The position numbers were made by a program, and so were the translations under genes. Below are positions 1 through 12,346 of a stretch of DNA of 64,000 bases, one piece after another (the stretch's first letter is position 1; the number at the start of each line of letters is the position of its first letter). Origin of the DNA: Prochilodus magdalenae (lineage: Eukaryota > Chordata > Actinopteri > Characiformes > Prochilodontidae); the NCBI GenBank assembly GCA_024036415.1, contig JAMWET010001089.1, positions 1,277,501 through 1,341,500 on the forward strand. Direction: 5' to 3'. The notes beneath the pieces are model-generated. The model had not been told where the DNA came from and did no database searches. It was given only the letters and a program-made list of their open reading frames with translations.

Positions 1-593
1 AGCAGGGGGAAGTGCAGGGTAAATCTGTGGGAGGCTGGCTGCGAGGACTTGAATGTAAAATTTGAACCAGATCCAAGTCTGAAATGATGTCTGAACCGAG
101 CCAAGCCTGACGCGAGCAGTCGGGTCCCGCAGAGTTGGACAAGTAGTTCATTATATTTCAGGCTATAGAACGTCCTGCCTGCACACACTGGTAAGCCTGG
201 TCTGGTGTGATTCTGTTGTCAGTGGTAATCAAAAAACACCCGCCACCAAGTCGCCAGTTACTGCACAGGAGGTGTCAGAGGAGCTCTTGTGACCACTGTT
301 GCATCAGGTATGCTGGGTTACATAAGTGCATATGAAGGAGAGCCTTCTTTCTTGATGGTATTGTGTTCTCTGTTGGCCACAAAGAGAACTGCAACTCAAG
401 TTTGCTGCTGCTGAACGTGAGTGAAAGTGACCAGGTCCCAGGGGTTACAATGTGAGCTACAACCTGAAAAGGTGAATATGATTTATTTGCTATCCAGAAT
501 TTTATGGTTTATTTGTTGATAAGTGTAATAGCAGCAACTTTACTTTTTTTTTCTTTGGGCACTAATTTACAACACCCTACACACATTGCATTG

Positions 594-813
594 CGTCGCT
601 GTCCAAAGAGAAAAACAGGTATCTCTGAAATGGCAGCTTCTCAGGTGTAGAGTCTTAAAACCTACTTTAATAGGAATGTAATTATTTCCAAGCAATTTTG
701 GGACATTTCGGTTGGTCCATCCATTATGAGATTTTGACACAGTGTAAACAGCAGCTCATGTAACGCATACAAGTAAAAAAGGGATATACATGTTTTTCTC
801 TGGACAGCGACGA
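594..813 (+). mobile_element. MITE copy a (CGTCGCTGTCC family)
   Basis: Ends are CGTCGCTGTCCAAAG and the inverted CTGGACAGCGACG. The internal sequence matches the other four copies, with landmarks TTGGTCCATCC and CAGTGTAAACAGCAGC. This is the most diverged copy, about 220 bp, and its flanking TA is not evident. Confidence -1.
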
Positions 814-2697
814 TGTTCATCATGAATGGGCTTAAACAAGTACATGTTTAAGTACTTAAACTCTTCAGGTGTCTCACACATGTTGGGGGTATGTGTGATG
901 TATGTGTTAGTATCCAATATGGTCTCCTCTCGTCGTTTGACATTGGTCAAAGAAAACACAGTACACACCACTGTGAACTTTCTGGCTCAGGTTCTCTAGA
1001 ACACAGCCTTTCATATCCACTACTCTGAATGAGTTTGTTTACCTGAGTTATGCAGAATGCTTTTTAATTTGCCTTTAATAGTTTGCCTACCGTATCTCCA
1101 GACATTAGAGATATGGCATTTCTCCCTGGGTTCATGTTGGTTGTTTTGGTTTCAGACACTAGGTGGAGACACAGACCTGCGTTCTTTAGGTGAACGAGCG
1201 CCCTTTATCAGTTCCTTGCTCTTGCCTAGATGGAGTCAATTCAAACGGAGCCAATAACAAACCCTTCCCTTGTTTATTTATGGCTTGCTGTGCTCGATGA
1301 AGTATAAACCAATCTCTTGTTCTTATCTCTCCTTCCTTTTATAGTGATGCAATAGCTTTCTGGATCTGGAATAAGTTCATAGACATACAAACGAAAGTGG
1401 TGTTGGCATTCGGTATTTGGCCTCATGCTTATGTGAGGAAGTTTTGGTCTAAGCTGGTTTTCTCTATGGCAAAGAGATTTTCCTGAATTCACTCGGTTCT
1501 CTAAATTACAAGGGTAATAAGGAGCCACAGTATGAATTTGTTTAATGCATGCTGACGCTGCTGTGCACTAAATTGATATAATACTATTAGCAGTAACCAC
1601 AGCAGTCCACACAAACCAGCCAGCTCTGTAAAATATGGTTGGTTACTTTAGGAGGAGACTTCTTAGTTGTGTCTCCTTCCACCCACTAGCTAGGACCCTC
1701 CCAAAAATCCCACAATACTACCAGTGCTAAGAGGGTCAAAGCCAGACACGGCATCTTTTTGGACATCATACAGCCGAACGCGCTGGGAGATGAGGTTTAA
1801 CTGCCAGTTCTTTTACATCATCTAACAGATGCCTGTATTGGACAGCATATACTGTTGGGTGAGAGGGAGGGCCATCCTACCCACCCAGAGAGAGCAAAGC
1901 CTGGAGTGCTCTGTTGGCTTTCATAGACTCTCTGCATCACTGGAGTTCTGTCTCACCATCTCCTAATGGTAGGGCCAGCCCCATGGTGTCTTACTGTGGC
2001 AATAGTAAATTACATTTGGGGTATCTGGAGTTAGTATACTGAGTTTGTAATGATTTTAATAGTACTTATTTTCCTGCATAATTAATAATTTCAGTGTGTA
2101 CAGGTGCTAGCTTGCTGTTAGCATGGATATAGGAATGATCATATTTTGTATCCTTGATAACATTTGAAGGATCCAGTGACATTCAGGAGATAAAGATATG
2201 CAGGACATTGCATTTGTTTTAGAGCCTTTTCTGTCATAGGTAAAAAACAGATTAGACATGAAGCACATGACTGCAGAGGTCTATTGGTTAGCAGGAATGT
2301 TACTTCAGAATTAAGCACATTGTACACTGTGCTTTGCACATGTATTGAATTAATCTCCATTCCACAGCCCTGGAGCGTTTGACAGCCCACAATGTAGTTA
2401 ACCCCTGTCTTTGTCTGGCCTTTGTGGAGCGACGCTCTTGGCAAATATCACTGGCATGAATATTTTTAATGCATCAGAAACAGCTTGGGAAATCAGACAT
2501 CTGCATGTACACCCCCTCTATAATATCAAATAAGATGTATCTATCTGGTAGCATGGTGTGTGTGTGACTGCCTGCATAGATTGGCATATTGCTGTGCATT
2601 TAGATGGAACATCATCTACTCTCACTACACCGCTGTGGAGGCAGACACCACCTTTTGTTTATTTCATTTCCAGACTAAACACACACGCTGGAATTAG
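814..2697. other. No gene; upstream flank or intron, one unclassified repeat-like block
   Basis: No exon or RNA gene seen. 1650-1990 (from AGGAGGAGACTTCTTAG to GGGCCAGCCCCATGGTG) is GC-richer and looks like an interspersed repeat, but I cannot name it. Confidence -1.
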
Positions 2698-3135
2698 GAG
2701 TTTAGAGATCCACCATGTCAGCATTTTCTGCTTATTGTGATCCAAGTATTCCCAAACACATTCAGAGGTCTGGACTCTGGGGTGGATAGTTGGTTGTTTA
2801 GAGGACACCAACCTTTTTTTTTCTTTTTTTTTTTTCTTTTTCTTCAATTTTTTTCCCAGTGCCTTTTCTCATCCACAGCTTCTTGACAGATACATCTCCT
2901 TGCAGACCCATAGTGCTGTGCTATCTTCTTACAGTAGGACAAAAACACCTGTTAATGTTTTCACATCTGAAGGAAGAGTGGAGCTTGTTTTTCTTCTCTT
3001 CTCTCCAAGACAGAAGCTTCTGGTGATAGTGGTGGTGATGGCGATAGTTTTGGTGGTCTATCAGGTCTTGTGTGATTGTCAGGACTTCCATTTCTCTGTG
3101 TCTCTGTGTCCATATTTGGAGACATTTCTTCATGG
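2698..3135 (-). mobile_element. Degraded Tc1-like relic
   Basis: The minus strand reads TSECVWEYLDHNKQKM, a decayed form of the Tc1-like motif around ENVWDYLDREKQKM. Downstream sequence (TTCTTGACAGATACATCTCC, CAGACCCATAGTGCTGTG) matches the relics at 10806 and 21122. A T-rich tract interrupts it near 2813-2850. Confidence -1.
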
Positions 3136-3276
3136 TTTACGTTTGACTCCCAAATAGATTACATTTGACCTAATCTCTAAAACATTAACAACTTGTATTG
3201 AATGGCGGTTAGATTGCATAAACAAACGGTGGTCTCAGACTTGCACAGTGCTGTATACTGTTGGGCGGTTTATATA

Positions 3277-3524
3277 TTGTCGCTGTCCAAAGAAAAACAA
3301 GCATCTCCAAAATGGCAACTTTATAGGAGATGCCAAAAACCTTGTTCAGTTTTAATGTAGGTCAATGGAACCAGACGCCTTCCAAGCACTTCTGGCCCAT
3401 TTCAGTTGGTCCGTTCATCATGCAAATCTCACAAAGTGTAAACCAGAGCCGCTGTTTTCAAATGATGCATAAAAGTCAATATGGACAAAAATGGAGATAC
3501 ATGTTTTTCATTGGACAGCGACGA
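3277..3524 (+). mobile_element. MITE copy b (CGTCGCTGTCC family), TA-flanked
   Basis: A 248-bp element with ends TTGTCGCTGTCCAAAG and GGACAGCGACGA, flanked by TA on both sides. Internal landmarks are CCAAAATGGCAACTT, TCAGTTGGTCCGTTCATCAT and GATGCATAAAAGTCAA. It has no coding capacity, so it would need a transposase supplied in trans, likely Tc1/mariner type because of the TA target. Confidence -1.
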
Positions 3525-3535
3525 TATGTCATAGT

Positions 3536-6179
3536 AGGACGTGTATGTAGATATGTTTAAGGATGTTGTAGTTAGCCTTTACTTAGCTGTTGAAACTGTT
3601 AACATTGTGTTGATTTATGGTTTATGCCAACTGCACTTTCAATGCAGACCATGTGTGAGCTACCTTGTGGTGAATGAATCTGTAGACTGCTTTGCATGTT
3701 GATAGGACGGATTCTATTTTCAGCACTAGTGCTGTATTCCAGGGCTATCACTCCTGATCCTACTAATCAGCACCTTCCTATAGCACTGATTAGACGATGC
3801 ACAGTGTGCTCAGGAAAACTCCAGCTATAACTAAGAAGCTGAGTTTAGCAGCTGAAACAGAGAGGGCATTAGACAGTACCTGAAATCCAAACGGTTTACC
3901 TCCACTGTGCTGTCATTTCATTAAGTAAAAGGGAGGAGCTATGGGAATCTGGTTTGTCCTCAGCTTTAAAATCCTTTTAAAAAGTTGGACAAAACAGGGA
4001 AACTTCATTCCATGGATGAAATGGAATAGAAGCGAGGTGCCTTCATATACTATTCCAGTTTTTGGCAGAAGATCTCATCAAAGCCTTGTGAGTTGTTTTG
4101 GACAGTTCCACCGATTCATATGCAAACCTAAGTGGTTAAACATTAAACATGGAAAACAAGTTCACTAGAAGCTCTAGGTGTGTTTGAGGAGATCAAAAGC
4201 CTTAGAGGACTATAAAGTAGCTGGCTGAAACCTGTTCAGTATGGTAAAAGAAGCTGAGGAAAGATTTCCTGGAAGGTGCCTAGTTTAACAACTTTAACAA
4301 CTGCGTCTGATGCCTAGTGGACGCTACACGACTTCCAGAGTCACTATAAATGCGCACTAGCCAGCATTTATCGCCTGCAGCCTGTTGTTTGCTGATGCGC
4401 ACACCACTTGAGCGATTGCAGATGAGGCTCGTATACTACACAGACTGTCACCTGGCTGATGAGAGAATCCCACTTCCCCACAGAAACAAATGCAAGAAGT
4501 GTCTCTTACATGACAGACTGAAATCGGAAAAACATGCTCCAGCTCTAACCAGAGCAGGAAATCTGGTTTTCATCATCTGTAGGGAAGCATGCAGGCTCCT
4601 TGCATAGACCTGTAGCCTCCCTCTCTTTACAGGTTCCACACAGAACACGAGTAGCCATCGGCAGCAGAGAGAAGAACGCCGTGATTATTGGCTCAGAAAT
4701 GACTCAAGATCTAACTGTTGCAGCAGTGAGCAGCAACCATGGTCAGTGTTTGCGGATCTCCTCCCTGCCTCAGCTCAGCTTCAGAGCTTTCTCACATTCT
4801 CTTTGGCTACATGCTTAAAAGGTTTGGGGTGTTTGCAGCAGATCATAGACCGAGAAAATCACACCGCTGAGCCTTTCACATGACATGGGAGTTCTTTCTA
4901 AGTAGGTTAATTCTGTATTTGTGGGCAAGCACATGCACAAAGTATCTGTCCCAGAGAACTTTCTAATGACCAATAAGTGGACAATACTGAGGAGCAGTAT
5001 CCTCTTTAATCACAAGGCTGATGTGCTCGGTAAAAGAAGTTGTTTTCCTGTGAAATTTAATGATCTGTGTTTTTATTTTTTTTGAGGAGGTGGGGGGCGG
5101 GGGACTTCCAGACTTCAGCACATTTCCCAAAATTTCTCTCCTCGGCTTGCACAAAACTGCACACTACTGTACCATGTAGCATCTCATAATACCACTTTAC
5201 CAACAGTAGTGCATCTCTGAATATAGTCTGTGTAGTGATCAGTTTGAGTCAGAGAAACACAGAGACAGAGAAAGCTACAGACAGCTGGCTTCTGGTTCAG
5301 CTTTTTTTAAAGCCGTCATCATATAAAAAGGTATATTATGTTTTCACTGAGATGCAGACTCAGCAGGGTCTACAGAATCACCTGTAGAGCCTGTTCTGCC
5401 GCAGCGGTGTAGCCTAAAAGAATGTTAGGTCCACCTCCAGACAGTTCCTCAGATAGATCCGATAAGCGATTTTAAGATGTTTTGTTGGAGGTTTAATATA
5501 TAGCACAGTGTTTCCTGGGACACTCTCAGCTTCTGGTATAACTTCAAATGTGCTCTGAGGTTCTTATCTCTGCTGTAGCTCCAGCTGTCCGCCCTGGAGC
5601 TTAGCACTATCTGTGTAAGTGATGTTTATTTTCCAACTGCCCATGCTGTATTGCTAACTGTATATTTCAACATCTACATTTCTATTAATGACATGGACAA
5701 GTAGTGGTTATTCGATTTCTGCTATCAGGACGTTCAGGATCTCTGGTTGTCTTTGCTTTATGTGTTTGAGGTGTGTAATAAAAATGCTGGCTAATTTCTA
5801 GTCCGAGGCACATCATTCATTTGCAGTCCGGGTACTAATGCTGTCCCACGGTGTCGGTTACCATTATCCAGTTGATGCTAAAGTGCCGCGCTGCTGTGCA
5901 AATAAGCTTATCTGATATGTCCATCTATTATGTTCAGTTTGTGGAACAAATGATTGTGGACAGCAGCTGTCACCAGAACACGCTGGCTGTTTATTCAATT
6001 CATTCTTGGGCATCTCTGTTTGCTGCGGTTATGCGTTGTAGTTCAGAGAGGGTGGTATGGAGCCGGTATATGAGAGGCAGTGATGAAAGTTTCCCTCTTC
6101 ACCGTTCGGTACACAAGCTGAACCCTTCGTCAGTTGGTTTACTCAGTAGCCAGCGTAATAAGCCCGTGTAGTGTGTTGT
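3536..6179. other. No gene recognised
   Basis: Unique-looking sequence upstream of the D5 exon. Short frames only, with no domain or splice pair that I can support. Confidence -1.
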
Positions 6180-6553
6180 TGGTACAGCTGACAAGTGATT
6201 CCTGCTAACCCCCTCCTCTCCTTTTACACACAGCCCACTCTTGCCCAAAGTCCCCTCCCTCCCTATTCACACAGCTCGCACTCACGCTAGCGCTCCAGTT
6301 CTTGTGCCGGTAGTAGAGCTGTGGATACATCCTGAAGGAGAGATGCTGACAAGAAGACACGAGGCGTGCCAGACTGACATCACAAAAGGCTATAGATAAG
6401 GCACTGCTGGGCGCTTGCCCTGCCGCAGGACACTCCCAGTTTAGCCGTCGCTGTGGAGTTTTGAGGTAGTCGCCGGCTTGCTCGAGCATCTTTGTCTTGG
6501 TCTTGTGTGGTGTTTTTGACCACCAGAAACACCAAAGACATCTGGTCTCCCTG
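6180..6553 (+). promoter_or_regulatory. pde4d: Putative PDE4D5 promoter-proximal and 5' leader region
   Basis: This GC-richer sequence directly precedes the D5 start codon, with motifs such as GGGCGCTTGCCC near 6410 and a purine/pyrimidine mix. The D5 frame stays open upstream to about 6497 without another ATG. A weak acceptor-like TTTTTGACCACCAG ends near 6524, so the coding exon could start there. The transcription start cannot be placed from sequence. Confidence -1.
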
Positions 6554-6837
6554 ATGGCTCAACCAGGAGGTAGCCAGGATACCCTGGCAGTACCTGCCAA
6601 GCAGCTCCACCACGGGGACCATGTGGGACTGAATGAGGACCTGGTGCGGATACTAAGGGAGAACTTGCTTCAGCAGGAGCGTCCCCGGCGTCCTCGGGGA
6701 AAGAAGTCACCGTCCTCCATGTCTCCACGATTGTCCCCCACCACTCTGTCCCCGCGCAACTCGCCCCGGCTACTGCGCCGGATGCTTCTCAACAATAACA
6801 TCCACAAACAGCGCCGCTTCACTGTGGCCCACACTTG
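6554..6837 (+). CDS. pde4d: PDE4D5-type isoform-specific 5' coding exon (cAMP phosphodiesterase 4D)
   Basis: Encodes the unique N-terminus of a long PDE4D isoform. PDE4D hydrolyses cAMP to AMP, and this N-terminal region directs the enzyme to partners such as RACK1 and beta-arrestin in mammals. The first in-frame ATG is at 6554 and gives 94 residues plus two bases. Visible landmarks are MAQ at the start, LNEDLVRILRENLLQ at about residues 26-40, a basic Ser/Pro stretch at about 43-68, LSPRNSPRLLRRMLL at about 64-78, and QRRFTVAHT at the end. These match the mammalian PDE4D5 first exon closely. The fish copy is about 7 residues longer, mostly in the basic Ser/Pro stretch. The exon ends TG before donor GTAAGG, leaving a phase-2 codon that would be completed by the common UCR1 exon outside the window. 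The Asn-Pro-Trp of the mammalian RACK1 motif is not kept. The 5' end of the exon is not defined. Identification rests on remembered family sequence, not a search. Confidence -1.
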
Positions 6838-7739
6838 GTAAGGAATTCCAGCCATCGGTTCTCTTGCCGTCCGAGATTGACCTGCTTGTCCGGATGGAGC
6901 CCTGATTGTGCTGCTTGGTTACTGGCCTGTCTGTCTCAGTTTGCCTTAAGGCTGTTCCGACACGATCATTTGTCAGTAAGCAGAGCCCTTTCACGTTCCA
7001 GTGTATTGATGAAAGACTGTCTGTTACCGCTAAACGTGTTAATCTAAATATGTGAAAATCAATGCTTTGCTGCCATCTCTCATTTTTTCTCATTCTCATC
7101 ACCATAGTTACCACTATCATTCATCTCACATTAGATGCTGTCTCACTCCGGGTGTGTGACAAAGTAGTGATTATTGATTCTTCCATGAGAGCACACATGA
7201 CTGATTTCTAATTTGGAGCAAGTGCTCATTTACTTCACGCACACATTGCTGTTGTGCAAAAAAAGTTCCACACGCAGTGCAGAAAGCTGCTCGCAGGTAG
7301 AAAACATGGTCGAACATTTCATCCTAATTTCTCTAGCCTTGTTTCAGAAGGATACAGCAGGATACATGAGGAATCAGGGCACACAGCCAAGCTTTCTCCT
7401 CTCGTGTTTTAGTGTGCGGACTGTACACATCTCCCGCTCAGATATAAGCAAATGTAGATCCCTAAGAAAAGCCTTTGAAACTCCTTTTTGCACAAGATAT
7501 GATGGAGCATGTCCAGGCATGGCTGTCCTGACCAGATAGATTATATATAGTTGTATGCAGGTTGGCTGTCTCTGGTAAAATAACATGTTCACTGGTCTAT
7601 GTTAATTATTTGTTGAATTTAAGAAAGAATTAAATGTGGTCTGTGCATTAGTTTTAATTAAAGGAGCAAAAAAATGTGCATGGCATGTTGTGAAGTTAAA
7701 AATGGCATGTCATTTGACTTGGGGTGTTCAGTTTTTTTC

Positions 7740-8488
7740 GTAACATTTTTGGTGGTATGGTAAAATTTTTGATCTTATGTTTACATTTTTCATCTATGTT
7801 AACATTTTTGGTGGTATGGTAAAATTTTTTATCTTATGTTTACATTTTTAATCTTTGTTAACATTTTTGGTGGTTTGTTAACATTTTTGCTTGTATGGTA
7901 ACATTTTTGCTTGTATGGTAACATTTTTTGGTGGTATGGTAACATTTTTTGCTTGTATGGTAACATTTTTGGTTGTATGGTAACATTTGTTGGTTGTATG
8001 GTAACATTTTTTTGGTGGTATGGTAACATTTTTGGTGGTATGCTAACTTTTGGTGGTATGGTAACATTTTTGGTGGCATGTTAACATTTTTGGTTGTATG
8101 GTAACATTTTTGCTTGTATGGTAACATGTTTGCTTGTGAGGTAACATTTTTGCTTGTATGGTAACATTTTTTGGTGGTATGGTAACATTTTTTACTCGTA
8201 TGGTAACATTTTCGGTTGTATGGTAACATTTGTTGGTTGTATGGTAACATTTCTTTGGTGGTATGGTAACATTTTTGGTGGCATGTTAACATGTTTGGTT
8301 GTATGGTAACATGTTTGGTGGTATGGTAACATTTTTGGTGGCATGTTAACATTTTTGGTTGTATGGTAACATTTTTGGTTGTATGGTAACATGTTTGCTT
8401 GTGAGGTAACATTTTTGCTTGTATGGTAACATTTTTGCTTGTATGGTAACATGTTTGGTGGTATGGTAACATTTTTTTAACATTTTTG
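7740..8488. repeat. AT-rich minisatellite, 20-22 bp unit
   Basis: Tandem units resembling TATGGTAACATTTTTGGTTG repeat about 35 times with variants ending GCTTG, GGTTG or GGTGG. The first two units, 7740-7858, are longer (about 61 bp) and contain ATCTTATGTTTACATTTTT. Blocks of units recur about 243-265 bp apart, so the array has a higher-order pattern. The minus strand stays open in more than one frame only because the repeat lacks stop codons; it is not a gene. It lies 0.9 kb after the D5 exon. Confidence -1.
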
Positions 8489-8489
8489 T

Positions 8490-10480
8490 TTTTTTGGCTG
8501 TTTTCATGCTTTTTGTTCTACAAGGCTATTTTGTAACTGAACATGAAAATAGCTATGTGGAAACAAATAGGAGCACAGGATAGAGAAAAAAGACTGGAAT
8601 TCTGTTATGTGTTTTTTAAATTAGCTCCAAGATGGTAGCCATGGTAGTTCAGTAGCCATGATGTCAGTGGAATGCTATTAAATACTGGCGCTCATTGAAT
8701 CGTGGCATCTTCACCTGCCCTCTTTGAGTGTATGAAGGGAAGATGAGCTCTAGATTCAAACAGCTAATGTTCTGCTAAGAAAATAGGATTCCAACAGGCT
8801 TCTGTCAGTTGTCCTGTGGACAAACACCATGGCTACATACAGCTCTTATTGTTGTGCATGAATAATGAGCTGGCACCTGACCTATCGCTTTCTCTCATGC
8901 TTTCTTACTTCTGAAATCAGTAAAATGTTGATTTAGTTTGCTGTAATTTATTGTAAATGGTAATTTGTGGCTTGTTGGCACAAAAGTAGGGATATGTATG
9001 TGACATTTGCAGTGTGAGTTGTGTTGTTAATCTGATGGCCTGCTGTTTTAATGAGTGCCGTCTCTGGAATCCCAGAATTACCTCCACAAGGAAAATTGGC
9101 AATCTCAGCTGACGTCTGCCTGTTTGATAGTAAAGCTTGTGTCCTCATACGCGCAACATCATTTATGAATAAAGCACGGTATTAGGGAGGATCTCTGAGC
9201 CACCTGAACATTTATGCTCAGTGATCTCGTTGCTGTGCTTGGTGTGGGTGGTGGGAGAGGGAGGTAAAATGAAATCATATAATTGGTTGTTATTTTTCCC
9301 AGGTCACTGGTCCGCGGTGAAGTATCTGAATATCAGAGGTCGCTTTGGAGGCAGGCAGAAGTCTGCACCTTGATGGAAAACCAGGGGTTTTAAATGAAAT
9401 GGCATAATGAATTGTGCTTAATATGCCTGGACATGGGAAGTAACACAGCTTGATGCCATGATATTCAAATGGGTCCCTCTAATTCTCACTACTTTGTCTT
9501 TTTTGCTTCAGCTATATAGTGAATGAAATGCGGAGTTCTCCGCTGTATCTGTGTTTACGCATTTGCTTTACACCATAAGACACTTGGCTTAGCTGACCTG
9601 TTTATTATAGCTGCTATGTAATGACCCTGTTTCTCGACCCGTAATGAGGAACCTCAATGTAAATAAGGAGGCCTAAACTGACTCACAACACGAATCTCCT
9701 CTCACACACGGAGCATGACTGGAGATGAGGGGCTATGCTCCTTTTGTTTGCTGGGAGGAAGTTGTTGTTTGATATGCAGATGGAAAGCTCTGCAGCATAA
9801 GTATCCTCAGCGGTGTGCTGTGAAAGAGAGGCGTACGGCTCTCGTTTAAACAAGAATCGGAGCTGCAGTTTGCGCCGTGCGAAAGAATGAAAGAAAGACT
9901 TTGTTCTTTCATAATGATACAGCTGTTCGTGCCGTGTGCCACTGAACAGAAGATCAGAGAATCAATCATAGGTTCTTCTTACTTGCTGAGACCCTTTGAA
10001 ACCGTGATGCTTCTTTTTCCCAACCTGGACAAGGAAGCGTTTGATGTTAAACTCTGAGGATGGCACAGTGTGGATGGGGCCTCGGAGGGTCTATTTCTCC
10101 TGGTTAAGAGGGGAGCAAACTGTATACCCCACTTATTAAAAGTACAAAACCACCTTGCTTCTGTTTTATCTGCTCCCCCATGCACCTGCTTCACAGCACT
10201 GCACTTCACTAACCTTCATACTTGTTTCAGTGAACTACACTTCAGTGCTCAGATGACAGCTGGCGTCACTGATGAGCTCAAATTAGACTTCTTACCTCAC
10301 TTGGACTCACAGAGCGTGTCGTACAGGTACCGAGAGTGGCTTTTAAGTGTTTAGGTATGAATCAGATGTTAACATCCCTTCTGAGAAATCAAACTCGCTG
10401 AAAATGATGAGATATGTAAAAGTAGTGCTGGGTTTGCATGAATCTAAACTTTTAAAGTCAAATAAACTACATGTTATTCA
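8490..10480. other. No gene recognised
   Basis: Intron after the minisatellite. Nothing beyond short chance frames. Confidence -1.
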
Positions 10481-10489
10481 CTGGGCTTC

Positions 10490-10640
10490 CAGTTTACTGG
10501 CTTGGCCCGGTGGTCCCTCTCCATTGATGTAGGCTGCATAGGGCAGTTGATAAATGGTGCAACAACAGATTGACTACAGTCAGGACAACAACAAAGTGCA
10601 CCATCAATGCTGCAGTCAAAGTGGATGTATAGGCTTTGTA
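10490..10640 (+). mobile_element. Internal fragment of the same non-autonomous Tc1-type element
   Basis: CTTGGCCCGGTGGTCCCTCT, GATTGACTACAGTCAGGACA and ACAAAGTGCACCATCAATG resemble the interior of the element whose right end is at 34890-34991. A similar fragment is at about 13055-13150. Low-copy evidence by eye only. Confidence -1.
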
Positions 10641-10722
10641 TCAGGAAAACAAGCAGAAAACATGTTTAAGACTCACCAATTTAATATAACATAATTTAAC
10701 ATAATTTATTATGACATAATTT

Positions 10723-10725
<3 letters not shown>

Positions 10726-10805
<80 letters not shown>
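10726..10805. repeat. (AT)n microsatellite
   Basis: About 40 uninterrupted AT units. Likely polymorphic and prone to cruciform or slippage. Confidence -1.
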
Positions 10806-10807
<2 letters not shown>

Positions 10808-11095
10808 GGGTTAGAAAAGAAGTCTACAGGGAAATTTTCTACACCTCTACGGTTCAGTCAGAGAAGTTGCCTTTTCCTCGCTTTCCAAGTAATCCTAATT
10901 ACAAATGTAGACTAATCAGTCCATAAATTTTACTCCACATCTCCACTTCTAGACCAAATTCCCTTCTGATCTGTGTCTGGTTTCATTTCTCAGTGATTAC
11001 TTCTTGACTGTTACATGTCCTTTCTGACCCATAGTCTTAAGGTGTTTTCTCACAGTGGAAGGATGGACTGAATTATCTGAGGTGCACAGTTAAAA
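10806..11095 (-). mobile_element. Degraded Tc1-like relic beside a TA microsatellite
   Basis: Shares CTTGACTGTTACATGTCCTT, CTGACCCATAGTCTTAAGG and TCTCACAGTGGAAGGATGGA with the relics at 2698 and 21122. No reading frame survives. Confidence -1.
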
Positions 11096-11934
11096 TTGTT
11101 ACAGATTTGTATTGCAGTATTGCAATTTCATGTTGCACTGTTCTAACCCTTAATATATCTCACCTCTTCAGAGAGATCTCCTGAAAGAGAATAGCTCAGT
11201 GGTGTTTAATAGCCGGTTTGAGGTGAAAAGAGAAATGAATGAACGCTTGTCTCCTACTTTTGTGCAGCACTGTCCCTAGAACTTGTGCTTGATAATATGA
11301 CCAGTGAATGTTGGTGTAAGGTAGGCACACCTGATGACCTAGCAACACTTTAGCCTAAAGTAAATGTTTTATAACATCTCTGCTGTTAATGCACGAGCAG
11401 CAGGTTGTAGAATGTAGTGCCAGTTGTGGATAAAGGTGCCTGACTTTGCCTGTCTAAGTAAACAGCAGTAATGAGAAACAAACAGTGCTGCCAGCTGGTG
11501 GGAGAGGCTCACTGCCACTGTTTGACAACCGCCTACTGAACTTATCTGTCCTGATCTGTCATAAAATCCTCTGTCGCTCTCCTCGGCACTGCTTTATCCA
11601 GCTTAACTGTAATTAAATAATTGTTCCACTAATGCCTCTCTCCAGTAATACTCGCTGGGCAGGGATTGTGAGGATATTCATGTGTGCGGGTGTGTGTGGC
11701 ATATAGGGCATATTTTGTGCATTAAACCTTAGAGAAACATATCTGTGCTCGGGTAAGCCATTTGGTTGGCTTAGCCTGGGTGACTCAGGCCTGGACTGAG
11801 ACAGACATGACACATGGTGTGTAGTCATCGCACGAGGCAGCTGGTGCTTGCTGCGTTTTGCCGTCCAGCTTGTGGATTCGCGCTTCAAAACAACCCTTTA
11901 AAACTTTCCATTACCATTTCCATTTATCAGCAGT

Positions 11935-12346
11935 CACAAACAGGTATCTGGAGCCATGCTGGCTGCTGTGAATCCCACAGCTGCTGGAGGGTGCGTGGAG
12001 GTGGACGCATAGAGCTAGCATGAGGATCAAGGTGGTCCCATAGATGCTCCACTGGGTTTAAGTATGGGGAAATAGGGGGCCAGGGTGACACTTGGTGGTC
12101 TTGGTTATGCTCTTGCAGCCAATGTAAAAAATGACTAGCTGTGAGTCTTGCTGAAAGATACCATCTGCCGCAGAGAAGACAATCAGAATTTATGGGTGTA
12201 CATGATCTGCAGTGATGGATTCGTACCCAAATCGGTTGAGAGTGCCTTCCACATGGATGAGTGGGCCCAGAGAATGCCACAAAAACATTGCCCAGACCAT
12301 AACGCTGCCACCACCAGCTTGTGGCATAATAACGTGACTCAACTGT
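11935..12346 (-). mobile_element. Tc1-like relic with C-terminal transposase fragment
   Basis: The minus strand encodes WPPISPYLNPVEHLWDHLD, the region around the last catalytic acid of Tc1/mariner transposases (usual form WPxxSPDLNPIExLW; here D is Y). The + strand right end reads GTGGCATAATAACGTGACTC, matching the inverted end of the related copies at 14469 and 55004. The other end is lost. Stops and substitutions make it inactive. Confidence -1.

Noticed and set aside
7829..8472. Minus-strand frames of up to 204 codons with MLPYHQKCYHT-type repeats
   Set aside because: They are translations of the minisatellite, open in several frames because the unit lacks stops. No gene signals.
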